Shown here piece after piece: positions 1 to 10,528 of a stretch of 64,000 bases of DNA. Source of the DNA: Pseudogymnoascus destructans (lineage: Eukaryota; Ascomycota; Leotiomycetes; Thelebolales; Thelebolaceae). The stretch lies in NCBI RefSeq assembly GCF_001641265.1, contig NW_020167533.1:930001-994000 (forward strand), given 5' to 3'. The notes below the pieces were generated by a model that worked only from the letters and a program-made list of their open reading frames with translations, searched no databases and had not been told where the DNA came from. How positions within the stretch are numbered: the stretch's first letter is position 1; every line of letters begins with the position of its first letter. A program made the translations under genes and the position numbers.

Positions 1-65
1 CAGGAGTTCTCGTAAGTCTAGTCCTCGCAGGTCACATTTGCGTAGACCTAGGAAGGAGCCTTCTC

Positions 66-401
66 CTAGGCCTCGTCATTTTCCTCGAGGGACGCATCCG
101 ATTGAAGTTCCATGGCTTCTTCCCATTGTTCTTCTGCCTCAGGGTCGTTACGGTCCATTTCCTTGATAGTAGCGTTAAGGGGGCATTTGTCCTGGAAATG
201 GCCGGGCTTGCCACACTTGAAACAGTTTCCTGAGGGCGCAGGGACTGCGGTTCTCAGACATTCCGGTATGGCTGGCTTGGGGAGGAATGCGGTTCGGGTG
301 AACAGAGCGGGTGTGGCTCGAGTCGGCTTCGACGCTGACGACGCCTTTGCCGTATCCGTGGTACGTGTGGACGTCCTTGCGAGAGTGGGTAGCAGATTCA
401 A
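66..401 (-). pseudogene. Gag fragment of gypsy element C with CCHC knuckle
   Basis: A 111-codon open frame encodes a retrotransposon Gag C-terminal region. The CCHC zinc knuckle CFKCGKPGHFQDKC has the exact C-X2-C-X4-H-X4-C spacing and is followed by an acidic tail, as in fungal Ty3/gypsy Gags. Overlapping minus-strand frames (32-214, 175-438) also look Gag-like, so the reading frame is probably shifted. The element continues beyond the left edge of the window. It lies downstream, on the minus strand, of the LTR at 8151-8522 once the nested element A (1116-8114) is removed, so I assign it to the 5' half of element C. Confidence 0.7.
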
Positions 402-438
402 TTCGTTGTTCCAGCGCCGTTCCTGGTCTAAAGATCAA

Positions 439-1115
439 TAAGAGACATGAGCAATAAGTGCTTATATAACAGTAAAAATCCCTAGTGCCAAATAAGTGAA
501 GGCACTAATTAACCGAACCCTAGCTAAGCGAGCCCTAGTGCAGCAAGCCAATAACAAGAGAGCCTAAGCCAGTAGTCAACATTTGGGCTGATCTAGGTCA
601 GCAAGTGAAGCGAAGTGAGCGAAGTGAGCGAAGCAGGTGAAGTGAATGACATAGTGAAATAAGTACTAGAGACTAAAGCGAATCGAAGGGTCATGACACA
701 AATATCGAAGGAGTGTCATGACAGGTAGTCATTCTGGGCAGTTGACCGTCGTTGTCTTGGGGTATGTTTGATGTCGGCTTTTTCGACATATTGCCTCGGG
801 TGTGTATTGGTACTGATACGAAAGAGCTTGACTTCCGGTAGCTCGTAGCTATCAATGCTCTTGTCCATAATTTCCTCTGTGCTATGAGGGGGTTCTTAAG
901 GATCTCGTATCCTATTTGGCGCCAACGTGTCAGCGACTTTACCAGCTTGTTCTCAAGAATCAAACCCTGATCCACTGGCTGTCCGTGAGATCTCTGGAAT
1001 CACAGCTATTTGAAGTCGTCGGGTCTCTCCTCCGAAACGTCACCGAGTCGCAGTCGATGGTGTAACGGTAGTTCTCCTGAGTCGTTCCGGTGTGGGATAT
1101 TATTTAAGTACGGCC
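439..1115 (-). other. Putative 5' leader of element C
   Basis: No confident gene. A 94-codon minus-strand frame (691-975) has no recognisable domain. The stretch holds a short GAAGTGAGC-type tandem repeat near 608-632 and lies between the nested element A and the Gag remnant. Position suggests the 5' untranslated leader of element C, continuing from 8150-8115 on the other side of the element A insertion. This is inferred from layout, not from a family match. Confidence 0.4.
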
Positions 1116-1590
1116 TGTAACGCTGACTTCTAAACGATAGAAGACACAGAGGTTCTCTTGCGTAAAGGTTTACTTATCAGAGGAGGCAGGGGATCAGACA
1201 CAAAGGCTTCAAGTAACACGTTACTAGTATATAACAAATACTGTATTGAGTTGAGCACGAAGCTCCTATCTAAGGAAATACTATCTACTTATATAGTGGC
1301 GTCGTGCCTAGTGGACTCTTGGGAACTCACTCGAGTCCTCGGAGTCCTGGACTCTTAGGACTCTTCTCATCATCCTGCGAGTCCATCACGTGCCTAGTGG
1401 ACTCCTGGGAACTCACTCGAGTCCTCGGAGTCCTGGACTCTTAGGACTCTTCTCATCATCCTGCGAGTCCGTCACGTGATACTTTCGGAACTACTATTCC
1501 CCGCTGCCCCTCCAGGTACCAGGGCCGGTCTCATGCGACCTCCCTCCTTCCTGTCCTGTAGTTGGCCAGCCTTCTTGTTCCGTCGTAACA
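1116..1590 (-). repeat. 3' LTR of element A
   Basis: This 475-bp LTR holds two adjacent copies of an 86-bp unit (1304-1389 and 1390-1475). Each ends at a CACGTG palindrome and differs from the other at only a couple of positions. The same duplication is in the 5' LTR (7640-8114). The truncated third copy at 52400-52775 has only one unit. Confidence 0.95.
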
Positions 1591-1686
1591 CTCGCTCCCT
1601 TCCCCTGGGCATTCGTCTCGAATCCTATAAGTACGTCCATGTTCCCGGGACTCTGCTGCTCCTCAGCGAGTCCTTCAACATGCAAC

Positions 1687-2253
1687 ATGCCTACTGACAC
1701 TGCCCGCAAACTCCAGGAACGCAACGATCTTGTCCGTCGAATAAAGAACCACGGATACGAACTACCCGAAATGGATTCTTGCTCGAACTGCGTGAGGCGA
1801 AACATTACTTGCATGTCGTCTCCAAATGATTCACGGCGGTGCGCCGAGTGCGTTCGTCGCAACTTGAAAGAAAAGTGTGACTGTATGGGTCCTGAGCATC
1901 CCGACTGGGTGAAGCTCGAACGGGAGGAGGATCGCCTGGATCGCGAAGAGGAAGAAACCCTTTCGAAGTTACTTCGTCTGCGGAAGCAGAAACGCCTCAT
2001 CCGAACCCGTGGTAAAGATATGCTCCGGCGAGGTTTGAAAACCCTCGACGAGCTTGATGCGGCAGAGGAGGCCGAACGTGTGGCTGCTGAGAAGCGTGAC
2101 GCTGTTGAGGCCGAGGAACAGGCAGTTAGCGCTGCCTCCTCGTCTGTGACCGGGACCCCCGCTTCCTCCGATCCACTGGCCTACTCCCCTGCATCTTGGG
2201 ATCAATGGCTGGCGGATGGCGGCGTCGATATTCCTCCAGCAGTTCTTTGCTGA
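1687..2253 (+). CDS. Antisense six-cysteine ORF inside element A
   Basis: This frame of about 188 codons runs opposite to the retrotransposon genes, between the chromodomain and the 3' LTR, and overlaps the last 128 bp of pol. I chose the ATG at 1687; an upstream ATG at 1639 is also in frame. Near the N-terminus, six cysteines follow C-X2-C-X6-C-X9-C-X2-C-X8-C, compatible with a Zn(II)2Cys6-like binuclear cluster. A long Glu/Arg-rich stretch, probably coiled coil, and a Ser/Pro-rich tail follow. It could be a captured host gene, a regulator of the element or a non-functional frame. Element C has an antisense six-cysteine gene in the same position. Confidence 0.6.
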   Translation: MPTDTARKLQERNDLVRRIKNHGYELPEMDSCSNCVRRNITCMSSPNDSRRCAECVRRNLKEKCDCMGPEHPDWVKLEREEDRLDREEEETLSKLLRLRKQKRLIRTRGKDMLRRGLKTLDELDAAEEAERVAAEKRDAVEAEEQAVSAASSSVTGTPASSDPLAYSPASWDQWLADGGVDIPPAVLC

Positions 2254-5200
2254 TGTTCCTTGTTGGTTCCCACGAATTATCCGTAGGTTCGTAATTTTCC
2301 CATTTTATCAAAAACTCTTCTCGACGTCCTACTAACCTTCTGTCTAGGATCGCTTCGACCTCATATTCGATTATCTCATTCTCGGGTTGGAGTTCGGTGT
2401 CGGTCGCAATTGGGGTATTTCCTCTTGCTGGTTCCAGTAGTGAGACATGAAATACCGGGTGTAGTCTAGACTTCCTGGGTAGCTGCAGTCTGTAATTAAC
2501 TGAGCTGACTTTGTTCAATATTTTGAATGGTCCCAATTTCTTGAAGTCCAACTTTGTGCTTGGTCGTTTCGTTTTGATATGTTTCCGGAGTAGGTATACT
2601 TTATCCCCCTCCTTGAAGGCAGGTTCCATACTGCGCTTCTTGTTTGCGTATGCGGCGGATCGTTCATTTAAGAATTGGATGTCCGTCGCAAGTTGTTCGT
2701 GGAACGATTTCAGTTGTTCCACCACGATCAGGGCTTGTTAAGCTCGTGATTCATCCGGTCTTGGTTGCCTATATGCTTCTGGCTGGTAGCCGTAATTGGC
2801 AAAGAATGGTGAGACTTTCGTTGCTTCTGTCATCGCGCTGTTATATGCAAACTGTGCGATGGGTAAGATCTGAACCCAGTTATCCTGTTGATGATTGACA
2901 TAGCTTCGTAGGTACTGTTCAAGGGTCTGATTTAATCTTTCTGTTTGGCCGTCTGTCTGGGGATGAAAAGCTGTTGACAGCTTATGATTTGTTCCCAGTA
3001 GCGCCATCAATGATTTCCAGAATTTCGAAGTAAAGAGCTTGTCTCTATCTGAGATGATTTCTTCTGGCATCCCATGATTGGCTAATATGACTCAAATGAA
3101 GGTATATGCGAGCGCCTCGGCGTCGCTAGCTTCTAGATATGGTATAAACTTCCCATATTTCGTGAGTCTTTCCGTGATGACGAGGATAGAGTCGTATTCT
3201 ATTCCTGTTAACGGGTCCTTGGAGGGTGGAAGCTTGACGACGAACTCCAAAGCTATTGATTTCCACGCTCCTTTTGGTACTGGTGTCGACTTGAGTTGTC
3301 CGTATGGCAGATGCCTATTGGATTTTGACTTGCTGCAAATGTCGCACTCTCTTACCACTGTCTCTACCTGCTTCCTCATACCTGGGAAGTAGTAGTGTCG
3401 GGTGATTCGTTCGAAGGTTCGTGTTACTCCCTGATGACCGTGTGCTGGTAACGAGTGTTGTTCTTGCACCAGCGGGCGTCTCATTTGACTTGGGACATAC
3501 ACTAACCCTTTGTATCAAATCAATCCCTGTTCATCGATGGCGAAGTCACCTTCGACTTTGCACAAGACTCGCTTGGCGCATTCGTCTGTTGCGTAAGCTT
3601 TCTTGAGTCTTTCCTCGAGTTCTGTATCTTCGATGACTGAGATCGTCGCTAGTAACTCGTTGTACTGTATTCCTGCATCTGTTTTCTTCAGAATTGCTCT
3701 AGGTCTTTCTTCCTTTGGGCCGGCGTAGTCGGTCCGTCTGCTGAGAGCGTCTGCTCTTGCATTCTCGGAGCCCTTGCGATAGGTTATCATGAAGTTGTAG
3801 GCTGCGAGGGTTTCTGCCCAGCGGACTTGTCTGCGGTTTAAAACCTTGGTCGTGGTGAAGTATATGAGGTTCTTGTGATCCGTCCATACCTGCACAGGGT
3901 AGGTGGGTCCCTCAAGATATACTCGCCACTGCTCAAAGGCAACGACAATAGCCAGTAGCTCCTTGTCGTGGATGTCGTAATTGAGTTCCGCGGGTGACAG
4001 TTTCCTAGAGTAGTATGCGATTGGTTTGAACTTACCGTTCTCGTCTGGTTGATTCAGACATGCTCCAATTGCGAAGTCAGAAGAGTCCGTTTCGAGGATG
4101 ATCTTCTTTGCAGGGTCAAATGTAGCAAGGATAGGTGCTTCCGTGAACTTCGTCTTAAGTTCCTGGAAAGCAGCCTCTGCCTTGTCCGTCCATTTGAATT
4201 CGAGATCCTTTCTGGTAAGCTCCGTGAGTGGTTGAGCTACCTTGGAATATCCCGAGATGAATCTTCGGTAGAAGTTGGCGAAGCCTAGGAAGGCTTGCAC
4301 TTCCTTGACCGTGGTCGGTGTTGGCCATTCCAACACTGCCGTTACTTTTGCTTGGTCCATCTTGATGCCATGCGTTCCAATAATGTAACCCAAGAATTCG
4401 ACTTGGTTTTTATGGAACTCGCACTTCTCTGGTTTGAGGAGTAAGCTGTACTCCTTTAGTTTCTTCAGGACGAGTTTGACATGCTTGACATGCTCCTCCC
4501 TGGTTGCTGAATACACCAGGACATCGTCTAGGTAGACAATGGTAAAGATGTCTAAGTATTCGTGCAAAGCATCATTCATCAGTCGTTGCATGGATGCGGG
4601 TGCATTTGTTAGCCCAAAGGGCATGACTTGATACTCGAATAGGCCATAGCGGGTGCGGAATGCTGTTTTCCACTCTTCCCCAGCCTTGATTCGGATCAGG
4701 TTGTATGCTCCTCGCAGATCTAGCTTACTGAAGATCTTTGCTCCTTGAAATCTATCGTGTAGTTCGTTGATTAACGGCAGGGCATACCTGTCCTTGATTG
4801 TGATGTTGTTCAACGCTCGATAGTCCACACATAACCGTAGGGAGCCGTCTTTCTTTGGTACGAAAAGCACCGGACTTCCTGCTGGTGATGTGGATGGTCT
4901 GATGAATCCTTTCGCTAGGTTATCATCGATGTACTCCTTAAGTACCTTCAGCTCCTTTTCCGATAGCTGATATATTGGTCCGAACGGTGGACTCTTGTCT
5001 TTCTCCAAAGGTATCTCGTGATCCCATGGTTGGTGCTTAGGAAGCGCCTCGTTCTTAGGGCCTTCCTGGAATAATTGCTCGTATTCCTTGTACTCCACCG
5101 GTATACTCGTCGGTGAGGATGCCTGGGCTAGGTCATCGAGCTCGGAGGTTGCACATAACTCCTTCCGGCCCTGGGAGGGTTTCTCCCGTTGTCGCGTGTC

Positions 5201-5623
5201 CGTCCGTTGTTCACACGCGCACTGGCTCATCACAACTTTCTCGTTCCACCAGTCGATCTGGGGGTTGTGTTTCTTGAGCCATGGCACACCAAGGATGCAC
5301 GCATGGTTGTCCATGTGCACGATGTCAAACTGAATCGTTTCCTTGTGCCCGTGTAGCATGACCATTTCCAATGGGACCGTTTCGTGGGTCACCATTCCTT
5401 CATTAGTCGAGATGGGCTCTCCATCTACGACCATTAACGGGTATGGTTCGGTTTTCAATTGCGTCTTGAAACCTTGCGTGTCTGCTACTTTCTTTGTCAT
5501 AAAGTTGCCCGTCGCTCCTGAGTCAATCATTGCTCGGAGGTGTCGCTGTTGTATCTTAGCGACCACATATAGTTGCATGCTGCCCGTCGTGGCGCATAGC
5601 TGGTCTGTACTAGGCCTCTTCAT
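2126..5623 (-). pseudogene. Pol polyprotein of element A, interrupted by three stops
   Basis: One reading frame encodes aspartic protease (DSGATGNFM), reverse transcriptase (YLDDVLVY), RNase H (ending ADALSRR), integrase (HHCC region near 3440-3340, then the DDE core) and a C-terminal chromodomain (YEVEAILDRR ... WEP). The frame is kept throughout but broken by TGA at 3517-3515, TGA at 3094-3092 and TAA at 2740-2738. Each is explained by a single C-to-T change (CGA to TGA twice, CAA to TAA once). Read-through is not excluded but no suppression signal is evident. The gag frame upstream is different (gag ends at 5656). Confidence 0.93.
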
Positions 5624-5655
5624 GTCGCTCGCCGGTGGCCTACCGTCGAGGACTC

Positions 5656-7593
5656 CTAGTTTTTTGACTCGTCCGAGGAAGGATAGTATTCATCCGCTTC
5701 CAATGGTGGTCCTTGGGGAGATCGTTTCCCTCGCTCTTCTGCTTCGTCTAGCAGATGTGGGTATTTCTTGTATACCTGTTCGCTTTTGATAGGCAAGTCT
5801 CCTTCAGACTGGCTTCGCCTGAGGGCGTGAACTTCCTCTGCGTCTCTGAAGTGTATCCTGGGCGAGGATCGGGGAAACAACTGATTCTGGTGTTTCTTTT
5901 TCCAGTGGAGCTTGCAGTCATCTTCGCTGCAATACTCCCAGTAGACATACGCGTGCCAGGGATGATCAGTCTCTGTTGCGTCTGTCGTTGATAGTTCCTG
6001 CTGTCCTCTCACCCATGCACTATCTTCCCTCGGAGGCGTGGAGAACGTGTCTAGTTGCTCCATGGCTCTCCTTTCGATGCGTGGAGTGGGTCTCGCATTT
6101 TCCCGTCGGAGCATATCTCTGGCTTTCTCGTCGTACTTCTTCAGGGCTCTCCTGCGGTCCTGGTAGTAAAGTTTGACGCTTTTCATATACTTCAGTTTAG
6201 CCATATGCTCGACATCCTTCTCCAGTTCTTCCGCTTCTTGGGCTTCCAACTTAGCTACGTCTTGGGACGTGCCAAGCAGCCTGCGGGTATTCGTTAGTTG
6301 GTCGTAGTATCTCCAGAGGTCATCCTTGCAGTCGTCCACCTTGCACTTTAACGGAAGTTCCTGTAACAGGTTCCCGTAGAGGTCTTTAAGCATGGGGATT
6401 CTCCTCTGGCCATTGGGCTTGTCTCGTTCGGCCCTAATCTTCGCGTGGGCGTGTTTTGCCATGCGTCTTACTACGCTCTTGCACCGTGGACTCATTGGTT
6501 CTGTAGGTGCGAGTTCATCGAAGGTCTCCTGTTCCGAGACGGTGAACGATTCCGCCTCCGACCCTTCATCTGAGCTCTCGTCTTCTGGGGTGCTTTCGCC
6601 GTTTATTCCCCAGTCCTGTTTGCTCACAAACGTTGCGTTCAACTGTCCTGTCCAGGTGGCATTGAGTTGTTTGCCGACTTTGCGTCCGCCGTTCCCTTTC
6701 TTTGGCTGTCTGCAGTCTCGGGCCATGTGGCCTGGCTTGTCGCAGTTAAAACAGAGTCGTTCCTTGAATTGTCTGTCTTTCTTAGGGTCACGGGGTCGTC
6801 CAGGTTTGAACGTGGCATCGAGTTCCATTGGGTCCGACCAACGGTTGTCTCGCGGGTGTTGATCCCGTCGTCTGCCCTCGTTTCCCCGGTAGGGGTAACT
6901 TTTCTTGGGCTTGTCATAGGTCCGACGTTCCTTCTGGAATTCGTATAGTCGATTGTCGATTCGGACCGTATGTTCGATTAGCGCTACCATGTCCGTTGGT
7001 TGTTGTTCCAAACGGGCAAGTTCCATACGTATATGGCTCTTCAGCCCACGTCGGTAGTGGCTGATGAGTGCGCTGGCGTCCCATCCTGTCTGATTGCCGT
7101 ATCTCTGGAATTCTGTGGAGTATGTGAGGGCGCTGCCAGTCTGCTTAAGTGCAAACAGATGGTCTTCTGCGGTCTTAATCTCATCGATGTCTCCGAACAT
7201 GCGTCGGATTTCCTTACAGAATCCATTCCAGCTGCCAAACATAGTCTGCGTAGTTGTCATGCTTCCATTGGTACTTTCATATTTGAAATAGTCCTTGAGG
7301 AATGGTTCGATCCATCGCAGGGCTTCCCCCCTAAGGTAGGACGCAGTCCACAGGGCATAGCTCTCCTGGGTGGGAAACTTCTCATCATTGAAGTGCTGGT
7401 ACAGTTCGACCTGTAGCAAAAACACCTCAAGTTCCTTTCGGTTGCCGGAGTAAGTGTCGGGCAACTTGACGCGTAGAGTTTCCTTGAGTTCGTTGACGGT
7501 GGGTGCATCGGGCATCTCTTCATTCTCAGGCTTAGACCTCTGAGACGAAGTTGGCGTGGTGGGGGTTTTCCCCTTCGAACTGACGACAGACAT
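5656..7593 (-). CDS. Gag polyprotein of element A
   Basis: This intact 645-residue Gag begins 47 bp downstream of the 5' LTR. The N-terminal half holds the retrotransposon Gag capsid-like region (about residues 35-215, with the WIEPFLKDYF segment). A CCHC knuckle CFNCDKPGHMARDC lies near residue 283. The C-terminal 300 residues are charged and low in recognisable domains. Gag is uninterrupted while pol is broken, so this copy could supply capsid but not enzymes. It is separated from pol by a short gap with a frame change. Confidence 0.92.
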   Translation of the reverse strand: MSVVSSKGKTPTTPTSSQRSKPENEEMPDAPTVNELKETLRVKLPDTYSGNRKELEVFLLQVELYQHFNDEKFPTQESYALWTASYLRGEALRWIEPFLKDYFKYESTNGSMTTTQTMFGSWNGFCKEIRRMFGDIDEIKTAEDHLFALKQTGSALTYSTEFQRYGNQTGWDASALISHYRRGLKSHIRMELARLEQQPTDMVALIEHTVRIDNRLYEFQKERRTYDKPKKSYPYRGNEGRRRDQHPRDNRWSDPMELDATFKPGRPRDPKKDRQFKERLCFNCDKPGHMARDCRQPKKGNGGRKVGKQLNATWTGQLNATFVSKQDWGINGESTPEDESSDEGSEAESFTVSEQETFDELAPTEPMSPRCKSVVRRMAKHAHAKIRAERDKPNGQRRIPMLKDLYGNLLQELPLKCKVDDCKDDLWRYYDQLTNTRRLLGTSQDVAKLEAQEAEELEKDVEHMAKLKYMKSVKLYYQDRRRALKKYDEKARDMLRRENARPTPRIERRAMEQLDTFSTPPREDSAWVRGQQELSTTDATETDHPWHAYVYWEYCSEDDCKLHWKKKHQNQLFPRSSPRIHFRDAEEVHALRRSQSEGDLPIKSEQVYKKYPHLLDEAEERGKRSPQGPPLEADEYYPSSDESKN

Positions 7594-7639
7594 GTTGCTT
7601 TGTGTGTAAGCCGGTACCTCGTAGAAGTGGTGCTCAAAG

Positions 7640-8114
7640 TGTAACGCTGACTTCTAAACGATAGAAGACACAGAGGTTCTCTTGCGTAAAGGTTTACTTA
7701 TCAGAGGAGGCAGGGGATCAGACACAAAGGCTTCAAGTAACACGTTACTAGTATATAACAAATACTGTATTGAGTTGAGCACGAAGCTCCTATCTAAGGA
7801 AATACTATCTACTTATATAGTGGCGTCGTGCCTAGTGGACTCTTGGGAACTCACTCGAGTCCTCGGAGTCCTGGACTCTTAGGACTCTTCTCATCATCCT
7901 GCGAGTCCATCACGTGCCTAGTGGACTCCTGGGAACTCACTCGAGTCCTCGGAGTCCTGGACTCTTAGGACTCTTCTCATCATCCTGCGAGTCCGTCACG
8001 TGATACTTTCGGAACTACTATTCCCCGCTGCCCCTCCAGGTACCAGGGCCGGTCTCATGCGACCTCCCTCCTTCCTGTCCTGTAGTTGGCCAGCCTTCTT
8101 GTTCCGTCGTAACA
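7640..8114 (-). repeat. 5' LTR of element A
   Basis: A 475-bp LTR matching the one at 1116-1590, including both 86-bp internal units. Followed by the CGGCC target duplication at 8115-8119. Confidence 0.95.
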
Positions 8115-8150
8115 CGGCCGTCCCCGGCAGGCGTGATCTTTTTTGTATAA

Positions 8151-8522
8151 TGTAAGGACACAGGGCACCCAGCTCACAGTAATAGCATATGAGAGTGCGA
8201 GTCGGAGGCTAAACGGATGCTATCCTATAGGTCTACTACGAAGGATACAAAAAAGATGAAGGAGGAACCCCGTTGAGTCTGTTTCCTTGAGTACCCGAAA
8301 CGGGCCCGACTCGGTTACTCCAACCCTAGCCCTGATCCTTCCACCGCAACAGGTCAGCATCAACCCTGAACCCTACACCCTTACTATCCCCCACTATAGT
8401 GTAACTCGCTATGTGCTCCTCTACTGGTTCGAAACCACACCGAATCAGATTTCATGCTTGTAGTGACCGTAACAGTTCTGAGACAGGTTCTTCGAGTATC
8501 TAGGTAAGGAGGCATCCTTACA
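8151..8522 (-). repeat. LTR of element C (5' copy)
   Basis: A 372-bp sequence with termini TGTAAGGA and TCCTTACA. It is the reverse complement, at roughly 98% by eye, of the LTR at 49242-49610; the small differences include a 3-bp indel. The base run on its right side is CTACG, the complement of the CGTAG that flanks the other copy at 49611-49615. On its left lies the leader of element C. It therefore reads as the 5' LTR of a minus-strand element. Confidence 0.85.
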
Positions 8523-8737
8523 CTACGCAAGTGGGCACATCAACAACACCCGAAGCCTTCTCAAAAGCAATGTATCGAATGGTTCTCTCAGAACTACGGC
8601 CATAAACTCAGTCAGTCGACAGTTTCCGAGTCTTTAAGCTCACATTTCGAAGATCTAGACAAAGCTATACAACCTACGGGATCACGACTACGAGTTGGGC
8701 AGTGGCCAGAAGTAGAGCGACTCCTTATTATATGGCA
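8523..8737 (+). pseudogene. Pogo/Fot1 transposase N-terminus, second half
   Basis: An open reading stretch without its own start encodes a CENP-B/pogo-type DNA-binding region, including the typical KLSQSTVSESLSSHFEDLD helix-turn-helix segment and a VGQWPEVERLL segment. It starts exactly at the end of the element C LTR and stops at an element B LTR fragment (8738). The missing first 15 or so codons, with the start ATG, lie on the minus strand at 49657-49611 next to the other element C LTR. The two pieces share the 5 bases CTACG and join in frame. Confidence 0.85.
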
Positions 8738-9001
8738 TGTAATGGTGGGTGCACCAGATGTGAGAATCTAGCCACCCAAGGAAGGGATGATTTTACTAAG
8801 ACAACACACTGTCTTAGGAAAAAGAGCCAAAGGGTCGTAGCTTAGACTATTCCACAACACAGCAATCAGGTGTATGATGTAGTGGAGAGGTTTAGACAAG
8901 TTGTAACAAATGTTGAGTCTGAGAACTCAGGGATAATGTAATGGTGGGTGCACCAGATGTGAGAATCTAGCCACCCAAGGAAGGGTTGATTTTACTAAAA
9001 T
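8738..9001 (-). repeat. Two truncated element B LTR fragments in tandem
   Basis: Two pieces both begin with TGTAATGGTGGGTGCACC, the reverse complement of the element B LTR end: 8738 to about 8932 and 8937 to about 9001. Each is a 5'-anchored fragment of the 909-944 bp LTR seen at 40056-40964, 41517-42452 and 46992-47935. The second piece ends at the Tc1-like inverted repeat. Confidence 0.85.
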
Positions 9002-9002
9002 T

Positions 9003-10528
9003 ACTACTCATGCGGCCCAAAAGTCTGTACAGGGTCTGTGCACTCCAGCCAATTAGAACACTAGAATAATTAGGAAGCATAAGTACTCAGTTACAACAAT
9101 AATACCCAACTCTCAACTATCTTCAAGTACAATGGCCGAAATTTCAATTCCACTACATGCAGCAATCATTACCCTATGCATATTTATGAATGATTCATAT
9201 GCAGAAATTGAAAAGAAGCTTGGAATCTCAGCTAATTCTGTTGCACGTATATGGCAACAAACTGTGGAAAAGGCAGGAAATACAGATATTCTCAACTTTC
9301 TTGAACATCTTAACCCAAACCTCGGAGCGGAAGACCTCAAACGATACAGAAAGATTCTCAAGAGTCATTACGCGTACGCTCTTTACTTCTGGCAAATCCA
9401 TTCGATACATTCCAACAAGTTATTGATAAGGAGAAATTACTATATTCACGCTCTATTGTTGAACGAGTTGCAAAGAACCACTCAAGTGCAGAGATCCCTC
9501 ACCCAATTGTATGCAAAAACATCTGTCTCAAGTCATATCTTGATAATATTATTCCTGAAGTACGCTTGAGATTCTGCAAATGGGCATTATCAGAACTTGA
9601 AGCTGGTTCTATCTTCATATTCTCAGATGAGTCATATATCAACTTTGGAGGAAATCCACACAAGAAACACTGAATTACAGTCCAACAAGGTCAAACAGCA
9701 GAAAGTATGGCAGTTCAACAGAAGAAATCTCTCTTTCAAGTTATGTTCTGGGGCGCAATGAGTTCTGAAATCTCTGTCTCACGCCCATCACTATCCTGGA
9801 TCCCTGAAAGCCTTGAAGAAAAGTGGCAAAATGTGTTAAAACTTCAGGAGATAAATACATACTGGCAAAAAAAGGCAGATGATGAGCTTTTACAGGCAAG
9901 AACAGTTGGAACTCTTGAATATGAATATATGGAGACTTTAAACAGAGATATCCAAGAAGGGAAAAGCAAATGGAAACGGCCACAAAGACCATCACAAGAA
10001 TTTGGAGACATGGAGAGTTGGAGTAGAGGAAGAGTTTCAGAAAACCAAGAAGTTTCAAAGGGTGGGATTGATTGGTTTTTATACCATGAAATGGTTTTAC
10101 TCCCACTTCTCTTTCCTTATTTTCAGAAAATCAAATCATTACATCCAGAAAAACGACTCTGGTTTGTAGATGACAATGTTAGTCTTCATTTGAAAGCACA
10201 CCGTTCACTTGAAGATTATATGAAAAGAGAAGGAATTCACAGAGTAGGATTCTGGCCTCCAAACTCTCCTGATTTACATCCTATTGAGAATGCTTTTGAT
10301 TATCTGAAAGATCGAGTTGATGAATATATACCTTTAAATGGAGGTAAGCTTGAGAAAGCTCATGCAAGGGTATTTCTTGAGGAAGAATGGGGGAGGAAAA
10401 TGGATGGGAAAACTGCTTAACTAGGGTAGACTATGTATATTTCTATGTATTTATTTTTTGAAAGTACTTACAATGACCCACCTCCTGTGCACAGACCCTG
10501 TACAGACTTTTGGGCCGCACGAGTAGTG
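9003..10528 (+). mobile_element. Tc1/mariner-like DNA transposon, degenerate
   Basis: Terminal inverted repeats of about 40 bp bound this element: left 9003-9044 and right about 10485-10528. They share the core GCGGCCCAAAAGTCTGTACA. The left end is preceded by TA; the right flank reads TG rather than TA. It lies between an element B LTR fragment and a pogo transposase gene, so the two flanks do not form a simple target site. Confidence 0.85.
9132..10420 (+). pseudogene. Tc1/mariner-like DDE transposase, frame-broken
   Basis: The N-terminal helix-turn-helix region (AEISIPLHAAIITLCIF, ISANSVARIWQQ) is followed by frame changes near 9360-9420 and an in-frame stop near 9672, after which a 237-codon frame (9707-10420) continues. 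Catalytic residues are recognisable: the first Asp in IFSDESYINFGG, the second in LWFVDDNVSLH and a Glu in SPDLHPIENAFDY. The distance between the first two acidic residues is unusually long, with a charged stretch of about 140 residues. Known Tc1/mariner enzymes cut and paste at TA sites; this copy cannot make a full protein as it stands. Confidence 0.8.

Larger units (their letters stand above)
1116..8114 (-). mobile_element. Complete Ty3/gypsy LTR retrotransposon, element A
   Basis: The element is 6999 bp with two 475-bp LTRs (1116-1590 and 7640-8114) that look identical by eye. LTRs begin TGTTAC and end GTTACA in the minus sense. The flanking 5-bp duplication CGGCC is exact (1111-1115 and 8115-8119). 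Order on the minus strand is LTR, gag, pol (protease, RT, RNase H, integrase, chromodomain), purine-rich tract CAGGGGAAGGGAGCGAG, LTR. An antisense ORF on the plus strand lies between pol and the 3' LTR. Pol carries three in-frame stops, so the copy is not autonomous despite the matching LTRs. Confidence 0.95.

Noticed and set aside
1158..1358. Repeated 66-codon ORF also at 7682-7882 and 52533-52733
   Set aside because: It is LTR sequence of the element A family read as an ORF. No evidence for a protein.
8330..8400. Telomere-like AACCCTA/CCCTGA runs
   Set aside because: They are spaced and imperfect, lie inside the element C LTR and recur at 49380-49450 in the other LTR, so they are LTR sequence and not an interstitial telomere.
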